Of a stretch of 64,000 nt of DNA, positions 41,560 to 50,102 are shown piece by piece. This stretch comes from Bacteroidales bacterium (lineage in GTDB: Bacteria > Bacteroidota > Bacteroidia > Bacteroidales > UBA932): assembly GCA_016285455.1 (NCBI GenBank), contig JAEEQS010000005.1, positions 1-64,000 of the forward strand, in the 5' to 3' direction. The position numbers and the translations under genes were made by a program. Within the stretch, counting starts at the first letter, position 1. Every line of letters begins with the position of its first letter. Below the pieces are notes generated by a model that did not search any database, had not been told where the DNA came from, and saw only the letters and a program-made list of their open reading frames with translations.

Positions 41560-42867
41560 ATGGAAAACAATTATTCAACTCCTCCAAAGGGGAAACAAGA
41601 AGATTGGTACTTTTCGTTTCTCAAATATTTGGCAGTCACCGGAATCCTGCTGCTTTTATGGGCCGTTCTCCAGATTGTAGACTTTCAGGTAGATGATCGT
41701 AAAAAGTATATGCAGGAAACAATGGATGAAGTCGGCGACACCTGGTCTTCAGACCAGACGCTGTCCGGCCCGTCTTTAAGGTATAACAAAGTCATTTATG
41801 ATACCATAAGGCATTATAGCAAAAGAGGAGATTCCCTGGAAATCAACAAAGAAACCAAGGTTTTCTCCGTCTTTCCAAATGAGCTTGACATTAATGGCAA
41901 TATTGAAGAGAAGACTCTCCATAGAGCTATTTACGATGTCAATGTGTATAGCTTGAATGCAGACGTCAAGGGAACTTTCAATTTGCCTGACAAATTGTTT
42001 GAGCCAGGCGTCAGCAATATCCGCCTTGTTTTTAAGGTATCTGATTTGAGAGGTATTTTCGAGCCTATGGTTATTTCTCTCGACACAACAAAATATGAAC
42101 TGGCTCCGTCTCAGGACACTGAAGGTCTGCTGATAGCTCCTGTTACTCTAAACAAGAACAACAGGTCCTTCTCTTATTCCTTGAAATTAGGTATTAAGGG
42201 TTCCAATTCACTGATGTTCAGGCCTTATGGAGACGTCACATCTATCAGTCTGAAATCAGGCTACAATAATCCTAGCTTTAAGGGAGACTTTCTTCCAATT
42301 GAAAGAGATGTGTCCGACAGCGGTTTTACGGCTTTTTGGAAAGTATTGAAAATAAACAGGTCTTCTCCTGATTCGGCTGAATTCGGAGTAGACTTGATCC
42401 AGCCGGTTACCCAGTACCAGATGACATCGCGGAGCATAAAATACGGAGTATTGGTTATTCTGCTGGTATTCCTGGCGGCCATTGTGGTTGAGCTGTTTAC
42501 AAAGAGGAAGATTAATTTGTTGCAGTATGCTGTGGTTGGCTTGTCTCTGGTGCTGTTCTATCTGCTCCTGCTGTCGTTCTCTGATTTCATTTCCTTTGGC
42601 AAGGCATACCTTGTTGCATCTGTTATGACAACCTTGGCCCTGACGGCATATTTCAAGGGAATTCTCAAGCACAAGTCTGCTTACCTTCTTGGACTTTTGA
42701 CCTTTATATTCCTGATGTTCAGCTTTGTGATGATGCAGATGCAGGTTTACTCATTGCTTACGGGATCTCTGGTTCTGTTTGTGATCCTTTGCGTGATAAT
42801 GTACCTGACAAGGAATATGACTCCAAACGAGAAAGACACTGAAAACAAGATAGAAACAAATAAATAA
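41560..42867 (+). CDS. creD: CreD-family inner-membrane protein
   Basis: A 435-aa inner-membrane protein with one N-terminal membrane segment (LAVTGILLLLWAVLQIV), a periplasmic domain of about 250 residues, and a C-terminal bundle of about five segments. The C-terminus has the CreD signature: LLQYAVVGLSLVLFYLLLLSFSDFISF, FKGILKHKSAYLLGLLTFIF and VLFVILCVIMYLTRNM. CreD affects envelope integrity and colicin or beta-lactam response in enterobacteria; its role in Bacteroidetes is unknown. It is 4 bp upstream of a lipoprotein gene and 12 bp after the fusion gene, so the three may form one operon. Confidence 0.85.
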   Translation: MENNYSTPPKGKQEDWYFSFLKYLAVTGILLLLWAVLQIVDFQVDDRKKYMQETMDEVGDTWSSDQTLSGPSLRYNKVIYDTIRHYSKRGDSLEINKETKVFSVFPNELDINGNIEEKTLHRAIYDVNVYSLNADVKGTFNLPDKLFEPGVSNIRLVFKVSDLRGIFEPMVISLDTTKYELAPSQDTEGLLIAPVTLNKNNRSFSYSLKLGIKGSNSLMFRPYGDVTSISLKSGYNNPSFKGDFLPIERDVSDSGFTAFWKVLKINRSSPDSAEFGVDLIQPVTQYQMTSRSIKYGVLVILLVFLAAIVVELFTKRKINLLQYAVVGLSLVLFYLLLLSFSDFISFGKAYLVASVMTTLALTAYFKGILKHKSAYLLGLLTFIFLMFSFVMMQMQVYSLLTGSLVLFVILCVIMYLTRNMTPNEKDTENKIETNK

Positions 42868-42871
42868 CGCT

Positions 42872-43702
42872 ATGAAAAAACTATTGTATTTGATTGCAGT
42901 TGCAGGATGCGTGGCTATGGTGTCCTGCAAAAACGGAGGCAATAAGCCTGCAGAAGAAGTTGATCCGGATACCGCTGCGGCAATAGCTGCTGCAGAAGAG
43001 GCTGAGGCCAACGGTGCTATGGAGTTGAAAGGCCCTACTTCAGATTCTCTGGATGTGGTTAATCTTTATTCCACAGCAGACAAACTTACCATTACTCCTC
43101 TTGGCCTTATCCGCCCGACCAAGGATTTCCTTTCTGGAGACATTGTAGAGCACGATGTTGTAAAAGGCTGGCCAAAGCTGAGCATAGCAGTTCCTCTTCA
43201 GAAAGACTCCGAGACTCCTGATATGAAAGCAATTCTGAAGGCAATTGCAGAGGTTTATCCTATGAAGATGCTTCTGGAATGGGCAAACGGAACCAATCAT
43301 CTGGGAGAGCCTACCAAGGGTGTTTTCAAGGAAGATGAGAAGAACCATTTCATCAGCTGCGTTTTCCCTAGTCCTGAGTATGAAGACAATTTTGCCCTGA
43401 AGGCTTGGGAAATGCCAATGGAAGAACAATGGGCAATTGGACTTGTTTGCCATAGGCTATGGGATGGAGATGACGGAATAGGGGTTTACCAGAACCTGAT
43501 GTTCTGGACCTATGACCCTAAGGGCGACAAGATTCTCAAACCTGTGAATACAGAAGAGAAATACCTTCCGGAGTATACTCCTCAGAGGGGCTATGTTGTT
43601 TTCTATCCAGAGAATGACAACATAGATTTCAAAGACGGGGCAGATCCTAGCCTTTTCTGGAAGTGGAACGGCTACTGGTTTGATTCATCCGCCAATCATT
43701 AG
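42872..43702 (+). CDS. Hypothetical lipoprotein
   Basis: A 276-aa protein with a lipoprotein signal (MKKLLYLIAVAGCVAMVSC) and a short Glu/Ala-rich linker (EEVDPDTAAAIAAAEEAEAN). The mature domain of about 220 residues is mixed and Trp-rich towards the end (FWKWNGYWFDSSANH). No family recognised. Translation is probably coupled to creD (4-bp gap). Followed by a terminator at 43764-43798. Confidence 0.65.
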   Translation: MKKLLYLIAVAGCVAMVSCKNGGNKPAEEVDPDTAAAIAAAEEAEANGAMELKGPTSDSLDVVNLYSTADKLTITPLGLIRPTKDFLSGDIVEHDVVKGWPKLSIAVPLQKDSETPDMKAILKAIAEVYPMKMLLEWANGTNHLGEPTKGVFKEDEKNHFISCVFPSPEYEDNFALKAWEMPMEEQWAIGLVCHRLWDGDDGIGVYQNLMFWTYDPKGDKILKPVNTEEKYLPEYTPQRGYVVFYPENDNIDFKDGADPSLFWKWNGYWFDSSANH

Positions 43703-43726
43703 TAGCCTGCTGCTGCGGCCGTAAGT

Positions 43727-43835
43727 GCTGCCGCTTAATTGATTGATAAATAGCATATTAAATAAACATCCCCTCTGTGTTTTACGGAGGGGATGTTTGC
43801 GTAAAGACCTTTCTTACAGGTGTTTAAGCGGCAGC
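43727..43835. terminator. Composite bidirectional terminator
   Basis: AAACATCCCCTC (43764-43775) pairs with GAGGGGATGTTT (43787-43798), flanked by A- and T-rich bases. It is nested inside a second perfect 12-bp inverted repeat, GCTGCCGCTTAA (43727-43738) and TTAAGCGGCAGC (43824-43835), which ends just before the hbd stop. It separates the plus-strand lipoprotein gene from minus-strand hbd. Confidence 0.75.
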
Positions 43836-43837
43836 GG

Positions 43838-44683
43838 CTATTTGGTATAGTCGTAGAAGCCCTTGCCGGTCTTGCGTCCGAGAAGGCCAGCCCTTACCAT
43901 CTTCCTCAGAAGTGGATGCGGACGATACTTGCTGTCTCCGAACTCGTTGTAGAGAACTTCCATAATGGCAAGGCAAACATCCAGGCCAATCAGGTCTCCA
44001 AGAGCCAGAGGACCCATAGGATGGTTGGCGCCCATCATCATTGCGGCGTCTATCTCCTCCTTGGTTGCGATACCGTCTGCCAGGATTCCAACTCCCTCGT
44101 TTACAAGAGGAATGAGGATTCTGTTTACTACAAAACCAGGAGCCTCGTTAACTGAAACAGGGCTCTTGCCGATAGCCTTTGCAATCTCCACAACCTTGTC
44201 GTGAACTTCAGGGGAGGTAAGCTGTCCCTTGATAACCTCAACGAGCTTCATCAGAGGAACCGGGTTGAAGAAGTGCATTCCAATCACGTTCTGAGGACGT
44301 GAGGTGAATGCTGCTATAGCGGTGATACTCAGCGATGAAGTATTGGAAGCAAGAATAGCCTCAGGCTTGCATACTTTGTCCAGAGTCTCCCAGATTTCTT
44401 TCTTTACAGCCATATCCTCGGCTACAACCTCTATTACCAGATCAGCGTCTTTGAGGTCTTCATAGTTGAGGGTGTCTTTGATTCTGGCGATAATCTCGTC
44501 TTTAACCTGAGCTTCCATCTTTCCCTTCTCAACGCTTCTGTTGAGGAATTTCTCGATGGCTTTGTGGGCTCTTCCCAGAGATGCTTCGCTGCGTCCCTTG
44601 AGGAGAACATCGTGGCCGGCGGTGGCGAATGCCTGTGCTATGCCGTGGCCCATTGTTCCGTTACCAACAACTGCAACTTTCAT
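43838..44683 (-). CDS. hbd: 3-hydroxybutyryl-CoA dehydrogenase
   Basis: A 281-aa NAD(P)-dependent enzyme interconverting acetoacetyl-CoA and 3-hydroxybutyryl-CoA. Rossmann motif [16 protein letters not shown] (residues 4-19), [24 protein letters not shown] with the catalytic His, and [11 protein letters not shown]. Size as in clostridial Hbd. With crt it forms a minus-strand unit divergent from the lysine operon. It would let acetoacetyl-CoA, from the CoA-transferase step, enter the butyrate branch. Confidence 0.95.
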   Translation of the reverse strand: MKVAVVGNGTMGHGIAQAFATAGHDVLLKGRSEASLGRAHKAIEKFLNRSVEKGKMEAQVKDEIIARIKDTLNYEDLKDADLVIEVVAEDMAVKKEIWETLDKVCKPEAILASNTSSLSITAIAAFTSRPQNVIGMHFFNPVPLMKLVEVIKGQLTSPEVHDKVVEIAKAIGKSPVSVNEAPGFVVNRILIPLVNEGVGILADGIATKEEIDAAMMMGANHPMGPLALGDLIGLDVCLAIMEVLYNEFGDSKYRPHPLLRKMVRAGLLGRKTGKGFYDYTK

Positions 44684-44726
44684 GTTTTGAAGATTTTAAA
44701 TGTTAATGTTTATAGTGTGTTTTGTC

Positions 44727-45506
44727 TTATTTCTTTTTCCAAACAGGCGGTCTCTTTTCAAAGAAAGCCTTCATTCCTTCTTTCTGGTCTTCCGTTGAGA
44801 AGCAGATGCCGAACAGGCTGTTCTCTATGGCGATGGCGGAGTCTATGTCTGTCTGCATTCCGCGGCCTATAGCCTCTTTGCTGAGCCTTACTGCAACGGG
44901 AGCGTTCTTGGCGATGGTCTTGGCCATAGTCATAGCTGCATCCATAAGTTCTTCCGGTTCAACTACCTTGTTAACCAGGCCTATTCTGAAAGCCTCGTCT
45001 GCTGTGATGGCCTTTGCGGTGTAAATCAGCTCTTTGGCTCTTCCTTCACCCACGATTCTTGGAAGCCTCTGAGTGCCGGAGAAACCCGGGGTGATGCCTA
45101 ATCCGACTTCCGGCTGGCCGATCTTGGCCTTGGCGGAAGCGATGCGGATGTCGCAGGAGAGAGCAAGCTCGCAGCCTCCTCCCAGCGCAAAGCCATTGAT
45201 GGCGGCGATAACCGGTTTAGGCAGCAGCTCGATCTTGCGGAAGACCCTTGAACCCTGGACGCCGAATTCCTTTCCCTGGGCGGCGTTCATTGTACTCATT
45301 TGGGAAATATCCGCTCCGGCAACAAAGGCGCGTCCTTCTCCCGTAAGTATAACTGCATCAATCTCAGAGTCTTGCTCAATGCAGGAAAATGCCGCGTCCA
45401 GTTCACTCAGAACTTCTGAGTTGAGGGCGTTCATACTCTGGGGATTGTTGATCTTGACAATGCAGATGTTTTCTTCTTTCTGGATGATTAGGTTTTTGAA
45501 ATCCAT
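44727..45506 (-). CDS. crt: Crotonase (3-hydroxybutyryl-CoA dehydratase, enoyl-CoA hydratase family)
   Basis: A 259-aa short-chain enoyl-CoA hydratase. The oxyanion-hole segments are AFVAGADISQM and FALGGGCELALSCDIRIA. One catalytic Glu lies in the GGGCELAL block, the second in QPEVGLGITPGFSGTQRLPR. It dehydrates 3-hydroxybutyryl-CoA to crotonyl-CoA, supplying the acyl-CoA dehydrogenase encoded at 55598. It is 43 bp upstream of hbd in the same transcript. A palindrome and -7 box lie upstream (45532-45564). Confidence 0.93.
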   Translation of the reverse strand: MDFKNLIIQKEENICIVKINNPQSMNALNSEVLSELDAAFSCIEQDSEIDAVILTGEGRAFVAGADISQMSTMNAAQGKEFGVQGSRVFRKIELLPKPVIAAINGFALGGGCELALSCDIRIASAKAKIGQPEVGLGITPGFSGTQRLPRIVGEGRAKELIYTAKAITADEAFRIGLVNKVVEPEELMDAAMTMAKTIAKNAPVAVRLSKEAIGRGMQTDIDSAIAIENSLFGICFSTEDQKEGMKAFFEKRPPVWKKK

Positions 45507-45531
45507 ATTCCGAATGTTTTAGCAAAACGTT

Positions 45532-45632
45532 GCAGACAACCTTGTCTGCTATCTTGCGAATTTACAAAAAATATCCTTAAATAAAAATATAACATCGTTG
45601 TTATTTTTTCTCGATATTTTTAATTATATTTG
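45532..45632. promoter_or_regulatory. Divergent control region of crt-hbd and the lysine operon
   Basis: Minus strand: -7-like TAAATTCG (plus 45557-45564), then GCAGACAA-CC-TTGTCTGC (45532-45549) between it and the crt start, at the predicted transcript start. This could be an operator or 5' hairpin. Plus strand: perfect -7 box TATATTTG at 45625-45632, giving a leader of about 100 bases before the ATG at 45740. That leader has a small GCC-ATTAA-GGC hairpin but no riboswitch that I recognise (lysine and cobalamin types looked for). Confidence 0.55.
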
Positions 45633-45739
45633 TTTGATTTTGGACGCCATTAAGGCTTTTCGGAATCCCCCAAGGCAGAGCAGAGTTTTTTAACGCATAT
45701 AAATAATTGAAATACAAATAAATTCAAAATCGTTTTCTT

Positions 45740-46414
45740 ATGGATAAAAGAATTTCATTACAGGAAGCCGTTTCTATGATTAAGGACGGCATGACAATCA
45801 TGGTTGGAGGTTTCCTCTCAGCCGGTTCTCCACTGGACATCCTCGACGCTCTTGCAAAGAGTGATGTAAAGGATCTGACCCTCATCTCCAATGATACTGC
45901 ATATCAGGGAATTGGAGTTGGAAATCTTATCGGAGCCCATAAGATCAAGAAACTTTATGTTTCCCATATCGGAACAAATCCGGACACTGCAGCCCAGATG
46001 AATGCTGGCGAGCTGGAGATTGAATTCTGCCCTCAGGGAACCCTGGCAGAGAGAATCCGCTGCGGCGGAGCTGGCCTTGGCGGCGTTCTGACAACTACCG
46101 GAATGGGAACAGTAATCGCTGAGGGAAAGCCTACAGTTGAGGTTGACGGCAAGACTTACCTCCTCGAGAAGCCTCTGCACGCAGACATCGCACTGATTGG
46201 CGCTACCGTTGCAGACGAGAGAGGAAACTGCATCTATGTTGGAACATCCCAGAACTTCAACCCTCTGATGGCAACTGCAGCAGACGTGGTAATTGTTGAG
46301 GCAGAGAAGATTGTGCCAGCAGGAGAGATTAAGCCTGAGGCAGTTATCACTCCTCACGTATTTGTAACTCACCTGTACCAGTCAACCAACAACCTCCAGA
46401 AAGTAAGAGAATAA
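45740..46414 (+). CDS. atoD: Acyl-CoA:acetate/acetoacetate CoA-transferase, alpha subunit
   Basis: A 224-aa family I CoA-transferase alpha subunit, with [17 protein letters not shown] (the GGF...G CoA-binding motif), [19 protein letters not shown] and [23 protein letters not shown]. In lysine fermenters the enzyme moves CoA from butyryl-CoA to acetoacetate, releasing butyrate. The matching beta subunit is not adjacent but 8.5 kb downstream at 54922. First gene of the plus-strand lysine operon; its stop is 1 bp before the kal start. Confidence 0.92.
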   Translation: MDKRISLQEAVSMIKDGMTIMVGGFLSAGSPLDILDALAKSDVKDLTLISNDTAYQGIGVGNLIGAHKIKKLYVSHIGTNPDTAAQMNAGELEIEFCPQGTLAERIRCGGAGLGGVLTTTGMGTVIAEGKPTVEVDGKTYLLEKPLHADIALIGATVADERGNCIYVGTSQNFNPLMATAADVVIVEAEKIVPAGEIKPEAVITPHVFVTHLYQSTNNLQKVRE

Positions 46415-46415
46415 T

Positions 46416-46805
46416 ATGGGAGCAAAATCACTGATCAGAGTAAGAATGGGCGGAGAAGACGCTCATTACGGCGGAGGCCTTGTTGACGGAGCCCATATGC
46501 TTAAGCTCTTTGGAGATGTGGCAACAGAACTCCTCATTATCAACGATGGCGACGAGGGCCTTTTCAAGGCTTACGACAACGTGGAATTCATAGCTCCAGT
46601 GTTTGCAGGTGACTATATCGAGGCTACCGGCGAGATTACCCACGTGGGAAATACATCACGCAAGATGGTGTTCGAGGCCCGCAAGGTTATAGTTCCTCGC
46701 CCAGAGGTATCAGACTCGGCAGCCGACGTGCTTGAGGAGCCAATAGTAGTTTGCCGTGCAAGCGGAACTTGTGTAGTTCCTGCCAAGTGCCAGAGAAAGA
46801 AATAG
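46416..46805 (+). CDS. kal: 3-aminobutyryl-CoA ammonia-lyase
   Basis: A 129-aa hot-dog fold enzyme that removes ammonia from L-3-aminobutyryl-CoA to give crotonyl-CoA. The family pattern [32 protein letters not shown] is at the N-terminus, followed by [12 protein letters not shown] and a C-terminal [12 protein letters not shown]. Length matches known Kal proteins. It lies between CoA-transferase alpha (1-bp gap) and kce (7-bp gap), as expected for the step after the cleavage enzyme. Confidence 0.93.
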   Translation: MGAKSLIRVRMGGEDAHYGGGLVDGAHMLKLFGDVATELLIINDGDEGLFKAYDNVEFIAPVFAGDYIEATGEITHVGNTSRKMVFEARKVIVPRPEVSDSAADVLEEPIVVCRASGTCVVPAKCQRKK

Positions 46806-46812
46806 TTGAGAT

Positions 46813-47646
46813 ATGGATAAGCTTATAATCACAGCTGCGATCTGCGGCGCCGAGGTAACCAAGGAGCAGAATCCTGCCGTTCCTTACACCGTAGAGGAAA
46901 TAGTAAGAGAGGCTAAGAGCGCCGTTGACGCTGGCGCCGCCATAGTCCACCTTCACGTAAGATGGGACGATGGAACTCCTACGCAGTCCAGAGACCGCTT
47001 TCAGGAGTGCGAAGAGGCCATCCTGAAGGTTTGCCCAAATGTCATACTGATTCCTTCAACTGGAGGTGCAGTGGGAATGACTCCAGACGAGAGACTCCAG
47101 AGCACAGACACAGATCCGCTGCCTGAAATGGCTACGCTGGACTGTGGAACCTGCAACTTTGGAGACGAGATATTCGACAACACGATGCCTACTATGAGGG
47201 CATTCGGAGCAAGAATGATGGAAAGGGGAATAAAGCCTGAGTACGAGTGCTTTGAGATGGGGCATCTTGATACTATACTCAATATGGCTCGCAAGGGCCA
47301 GGCTCCTGGAGCTCCTATGCAGTTCAATTTCGTGCTGGGTGTTCCTGGATGTACTCCTGCAACCGTTGCCAACCTCTGCTGGCTGGTAAATGGAATCCCT
47401 ACAGGCAGCACCTGGACCGTTACCGGAGTAGGCCGCCACGCTTTCCCGATGGCTGCTGCAGCCATTGCAATGGGAGGTAACGTAAGAGTGGGCTTTGAGG
47501 ACAACCTCTATCTTTCCAGAGGCGTTCTGGCACCCTCCAACGGCGCCCTGGTAGAGAAGGTAGTACGCCTTGCCAATGAACTCGGCAGGCCAATTGCCAA
47601 CTCTGACGAAGCTCGCGAAATTCTTGGCCTCAAACCACGCAAATAA
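46813..47646 (+). CDS. kce: 3-keto-5-aminohexanoate cleavage enzyme
   Basis: A 277-aa zinc-dependent BKACE (DUF849) family enzyme that condenses 3-keto-5-aminohexanoate with acetyl-CoA and cleaves it to acetoacetate and 3-aminobutyryl-CoA. The metal-binding HxH is in AAIVHLHVRWDDG, with TAAICGAEVTKEQNP at the start, and CGTCNFGDEIF, FVLGVPGCTPAT and GGNVRVGFEDNLYLSRG later. Size matches characterised Kce. Located between kal and kdd, which confirms the lysine role rather than another BKACE activity. Confidence 0.95.
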   Translation: MDKLIITAAICGAEVTKEQNPAVPYTVEEIVREAKSAVDAGAAIVHLHVRWDDGTPTQSRDRFQECEEAILKVCPNVILIPSTGGAVGMTPDERLQSTDTDPLPEMATLDCGTCNFGDEIFDNTMPTMRAFGARMMERGIKPEYECFEMGHLDTILNMARKGQAPGAPMQFNFVLGVPGCTPATVANLCWLVNGIPTGSTWTVTGVGRHAFPMAAAAIAMGGNVRVGFEDNLYLSRGVLAPSNGALVEKVVRLANELGRPIANSDEAREILGLKPRK

Positions 47647-47691
47647 TTAATCAAATCGTTGAACAATAACAAATTACAAACAATACATTTT

Positions 47692-48765
47692 ATGCAGAAA
47701 CATGGAAATCGCTACGGTACACACCGTGTAATTGAGCCTGTAGGCGTTCTGCCGCAGCCAGCCAACAAATTGGATAACAATATGGACGAGATCTACGACA
47801 ACGAGATACTTATCGATGTCCAGACTCTCAACATAGACTCCGCTTCTTTCACTGATATTCACAACTATGCAAAGAGCCAGGCAAAGAATCCTAACGACGA
47901 GGCCGAGGTAATGGAGGAAATCAAGAAGGAGATGCTCCTGAACGTTGAGCTTCAGGGAAAGCACCGCAACCGCCGTACAGGTTCCGGAGGTATGCTTCTG
48001 GGAACTGTTGAGAAAATTGGCGACGCCCTTAAGGGAAAGATAGACCTGAAGGAAGGCGACCGTATTGCCACTCTGGTTTCTCTGTCTCTTACTCCTCTGA
48101 GAATTGACGAGATTCTGAATATCAAGGCAGACGTTGACCAGGTAGACATCAAGGGTAAGGCCATTCTGTTTGAGAGCGGCATCTACGCAAAGATTCCTGA
48201 CGATATGCCTGAGAAGCTGGCTCTGAGCGCATTGGACGTTGCCGGAGCTCCTGCACAGACTGCAAAACTCTGCCAGAGCGGCCAGACTGTTGTAATCCTT
48301 GGAGCAGGCGGAAAGAGCGGTATGCTCTGCTGCTACGAGGCAAAGAAGAGGGTAGGCGTTACAGGAAAGGTTATCGGTCTTGCTAACAGCCCTAGGTCTA
48401 CCAACCGTATCAAGGATCTGGGATTCTGCGATGTTGTTGAGAGCGCATCCGGAATGACTCCAGTACAGGTTTATGAGCTTATCTACAAGCTCACCGACGG
48501 CAAGATGGCAGACGTTACCATCAACTGCGTGAACGTTCCAGACCAGGAGATGACCGCAGTGCTCTGCACCAAGGACGGCGGCGTTGTTTACTTCTTCTCT
48601 ATGGCAACCAGCTTTACCAAGGCAGCTCTGGGAGCAGAGGGAATCGGCGCAGACGTGAATATGATTATTGGCAACGGCTACACCAAAGGCCACGCAGAAA
48701 TCACTCTTCAGGAACTCCGCGAGTGCCCTAAACTGAGAAAGATATTCGAAGAACTTTACGCTTAA
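47692..48765 (+). CDS. kdd: L-erythro-3,5-diaminohexanoate dehydrogenase
   Basis: A 357-aa NAD-dependent enzyme that oxidatively deaminates 3,5-diaminohexanoate to 3-keto-5-aminohexanoate. The start MQKHGNRYGTHRVIEPVGVLPQ was chosen because the family begins with the GTHRVIEP block; an upstream ATG at 47659 adds 11 residues. Dinucleotide-binding segment QTVVILGAGGKSGMLC. Other conserved pieces are GSGGMLLGTVEKIG and DVTINCVNVPDQEM. Sits between kce and kamA. Confidence 0.95.
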   Translation: MQKHGNRYGTHRVIEPVGVLPQPANKLDNNMDEIYDNEILIDVQTLNIDSASFTDIHNYAKSQAKNPNDEAEVMEEIKKEMLLNVELQGKHRNRRTGSGGMLLGTVEKIGDALKGKIDLKEGDRIATLVSLSLTPLRIDEILNIKADVDQVDIKGKAILFESGIYAKIPDDMPEKLALSALDVAGAPAQTAKLCQSGQTVVILGAGGKSGMLCCYEAKKRVGVTGKVIGLANSPRSTNRIKDLGFCDVVESASGMTPVQVYELIYKLTDGKMADVTINCVNVPDQEMTAVLCTKDGGVVYFFSMATSFTKAALGAEGIGADVNMIIGNGYTKGHAEITLQELRECPKLRKIFEELYA

Positions 48766-48777
48766 TCTGTTAATTTT

Positions 48778-50091
48778 ATGGCAGTTTCAAGAAGAAAACA
48801 ACTCTTTCCTGAAGTTACTGACGCCCAGTGGAACGACTGGAAGTGGCAGGTAAGAAACAGGATTGAGACTCTTGACAAGCTCAAGAAATACATCAAGCTT
48901 TCCAAGGAGGAGGAAGCCGGAATCCGCGAGAGCCTCAAGACTCTGCGAATGGCCATTACTCCTTACTACCTGAGCCTTATAGATCCAAACAACCCTGAGG
49001 ACCCTGTAAGGAAGCAGTGCATTCCTACAATCCGCGAGACTCATCAGGCTAGCGCAGACCTTCTGGACCCTCTTCACGAGGATACAGACTCTCCTGTTCC
49101 AGGCCTTACTCATCGTTATCCGGACAGAGTGCTTCTGCTTATAACTGACATGTGCTCAATGTATTGCCGCCATTGCACCAGAAGAAGGTTTGCCGGCCAG
49201 AAAGACGCCGCCACCTCTATGGACAATGTTGAGAAGGCTATCGAGTATATAAAGAACACTCCACAGGTCAGAGACGTGCTGCTTTCCGGCGGTGACGCTC
49301 TGATGGTTCCAGACGAGAGGCTCGAGTACATAATCAGCAAGATCCGTAAGATCAAACACGTGGAAATCATTAGGCTGGGAACCAGAACTCCTGTTGTATG
49401 TCCTCAGAGAATTACTCCTGAGCTCTGCAACATGCTCAAGAAGTACCATCCAATCTGGCTTAACACCCACTTCAATCATCCTCAGGAAGTTACAGAGGAA
49501 AGCGCAGCAGCCTGCGCAAGGCTGGCAGACGCTGGCGTTCCACTTGGCAACCAGTCTGTTCTGCTTCGCGGAGTTAACGACTGCGTGAACATTATGAAGA
49601 AGCTGGTTCACGAGCTTGTTAAGATGAGAGTAAGACCTTATTACATCTACCAGTGCGACCTTTCACTCGGTCTGGAGCATTTCCGCACCCCGGTTTCCAA
49701 GGGCATCGAGATTATCGAGGGTCTGAGGGGCCATACCAGCGGATACGCTGTTCCAACCTTTGTGGTAGATGCTCCTGGCGGAGGCGGAAAGACTCCTGTA
49801 ATGCCTAATTACGTTATTTCCCAGGCTCCTGGAAAGGTAGTTCTGAGAAACTACGAGGGCGTTATTACAACTTATTCAGAGCCAGAGGACTACAAATTTG
49901 AGTGCAACTGCAAATTCTGCAAGGAGAACAAGGAGTGTGAGGGCGTTGTTTCTCTTCTGGAGGGCAAGGCAATGACTATCCAGCCAGCTCATCTTGCAAG
50001 AGAAGACAGGGCTGTAAAGTACCGCGCAAAGATGGCCAAGAAGGCTCCTGCCAAGAAGCCTGCAGCCAAGAAAGTTGCAAAGAAAAAGTAA
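48778..50091 (+). CDS. kamA: L-lysine 2,3-aminomutase (radical SAM, PLP)
   Basis: KamA interconverts L-lysine and L-beta-lysine, the entry reaction of the pathway. The 437-aa protein has the radical SAM cluster CSMYCRHC at residues 126-133 and the PLP lysine Lys338 in DAPGGGGKTPVMPNY. Also present are LLSGGDALM, NHPQEVTEE and YYIYQCDLS. After the normal end it carries a tail of about 20 residues made almost only of Lys, Ala and Pro (AKKAPAKKPAAKKVAKKK), which I do not associate with standard KamA. It is 12 bp downstream of kdd and 11 bp upstream of kamB. Confidence 0.96.
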   Translation: MAVSRRKQLFPEVTDAQWNDWKWQVRNRIETLDKLKKYIKLSKEEEAGIRESLKTLRMAITPYYLSLIDPNNPEDPVRKQCIPTIRETHQASADLLDPLHEDTDSPVPGLTHRYPDRVLLLITDMCSMYCRHCTRRRFAGQKDAATSMDNVEKAIEYIKNTPQVRDVLLSGGDALMVPDERLEYIISKIRKIKHVEIIRLGTRTPVVCPQRITPELCNMLKKYHPIWLNTHFNHPQEVTEESAAACARLADAGVPLGNQSVLLRGVNDCVNIMKKLVHELVKMRVRPYYIYQCDLSLGLEHFRTPVSKGIEIIEGLRGHTSGYAVPTFVVDAPGGGGKTPVMPNYVISQAPGKVVLRNYEGVITTYSEPEDYKFECNCKFCKENKECEGVVSLLEGKAMTIQPAHLAREDRAVKYRAKMAKKAPAKKPAAKKVAKKK

Positions 50092-50102
50092 GACACTCGG
50101 CG

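Noticed and set aside
45633-45739. Lysine or cobalamin riboswitch in the leader of the lysine operon
   Set aside because: The leader is only about 100 bases and lacks the conserved cores of both classes.
47674-48693. 339-codon minus-strand ORF
   Set aside because: Antisense to kdd; explained by codon bias, with no recognisable protein.
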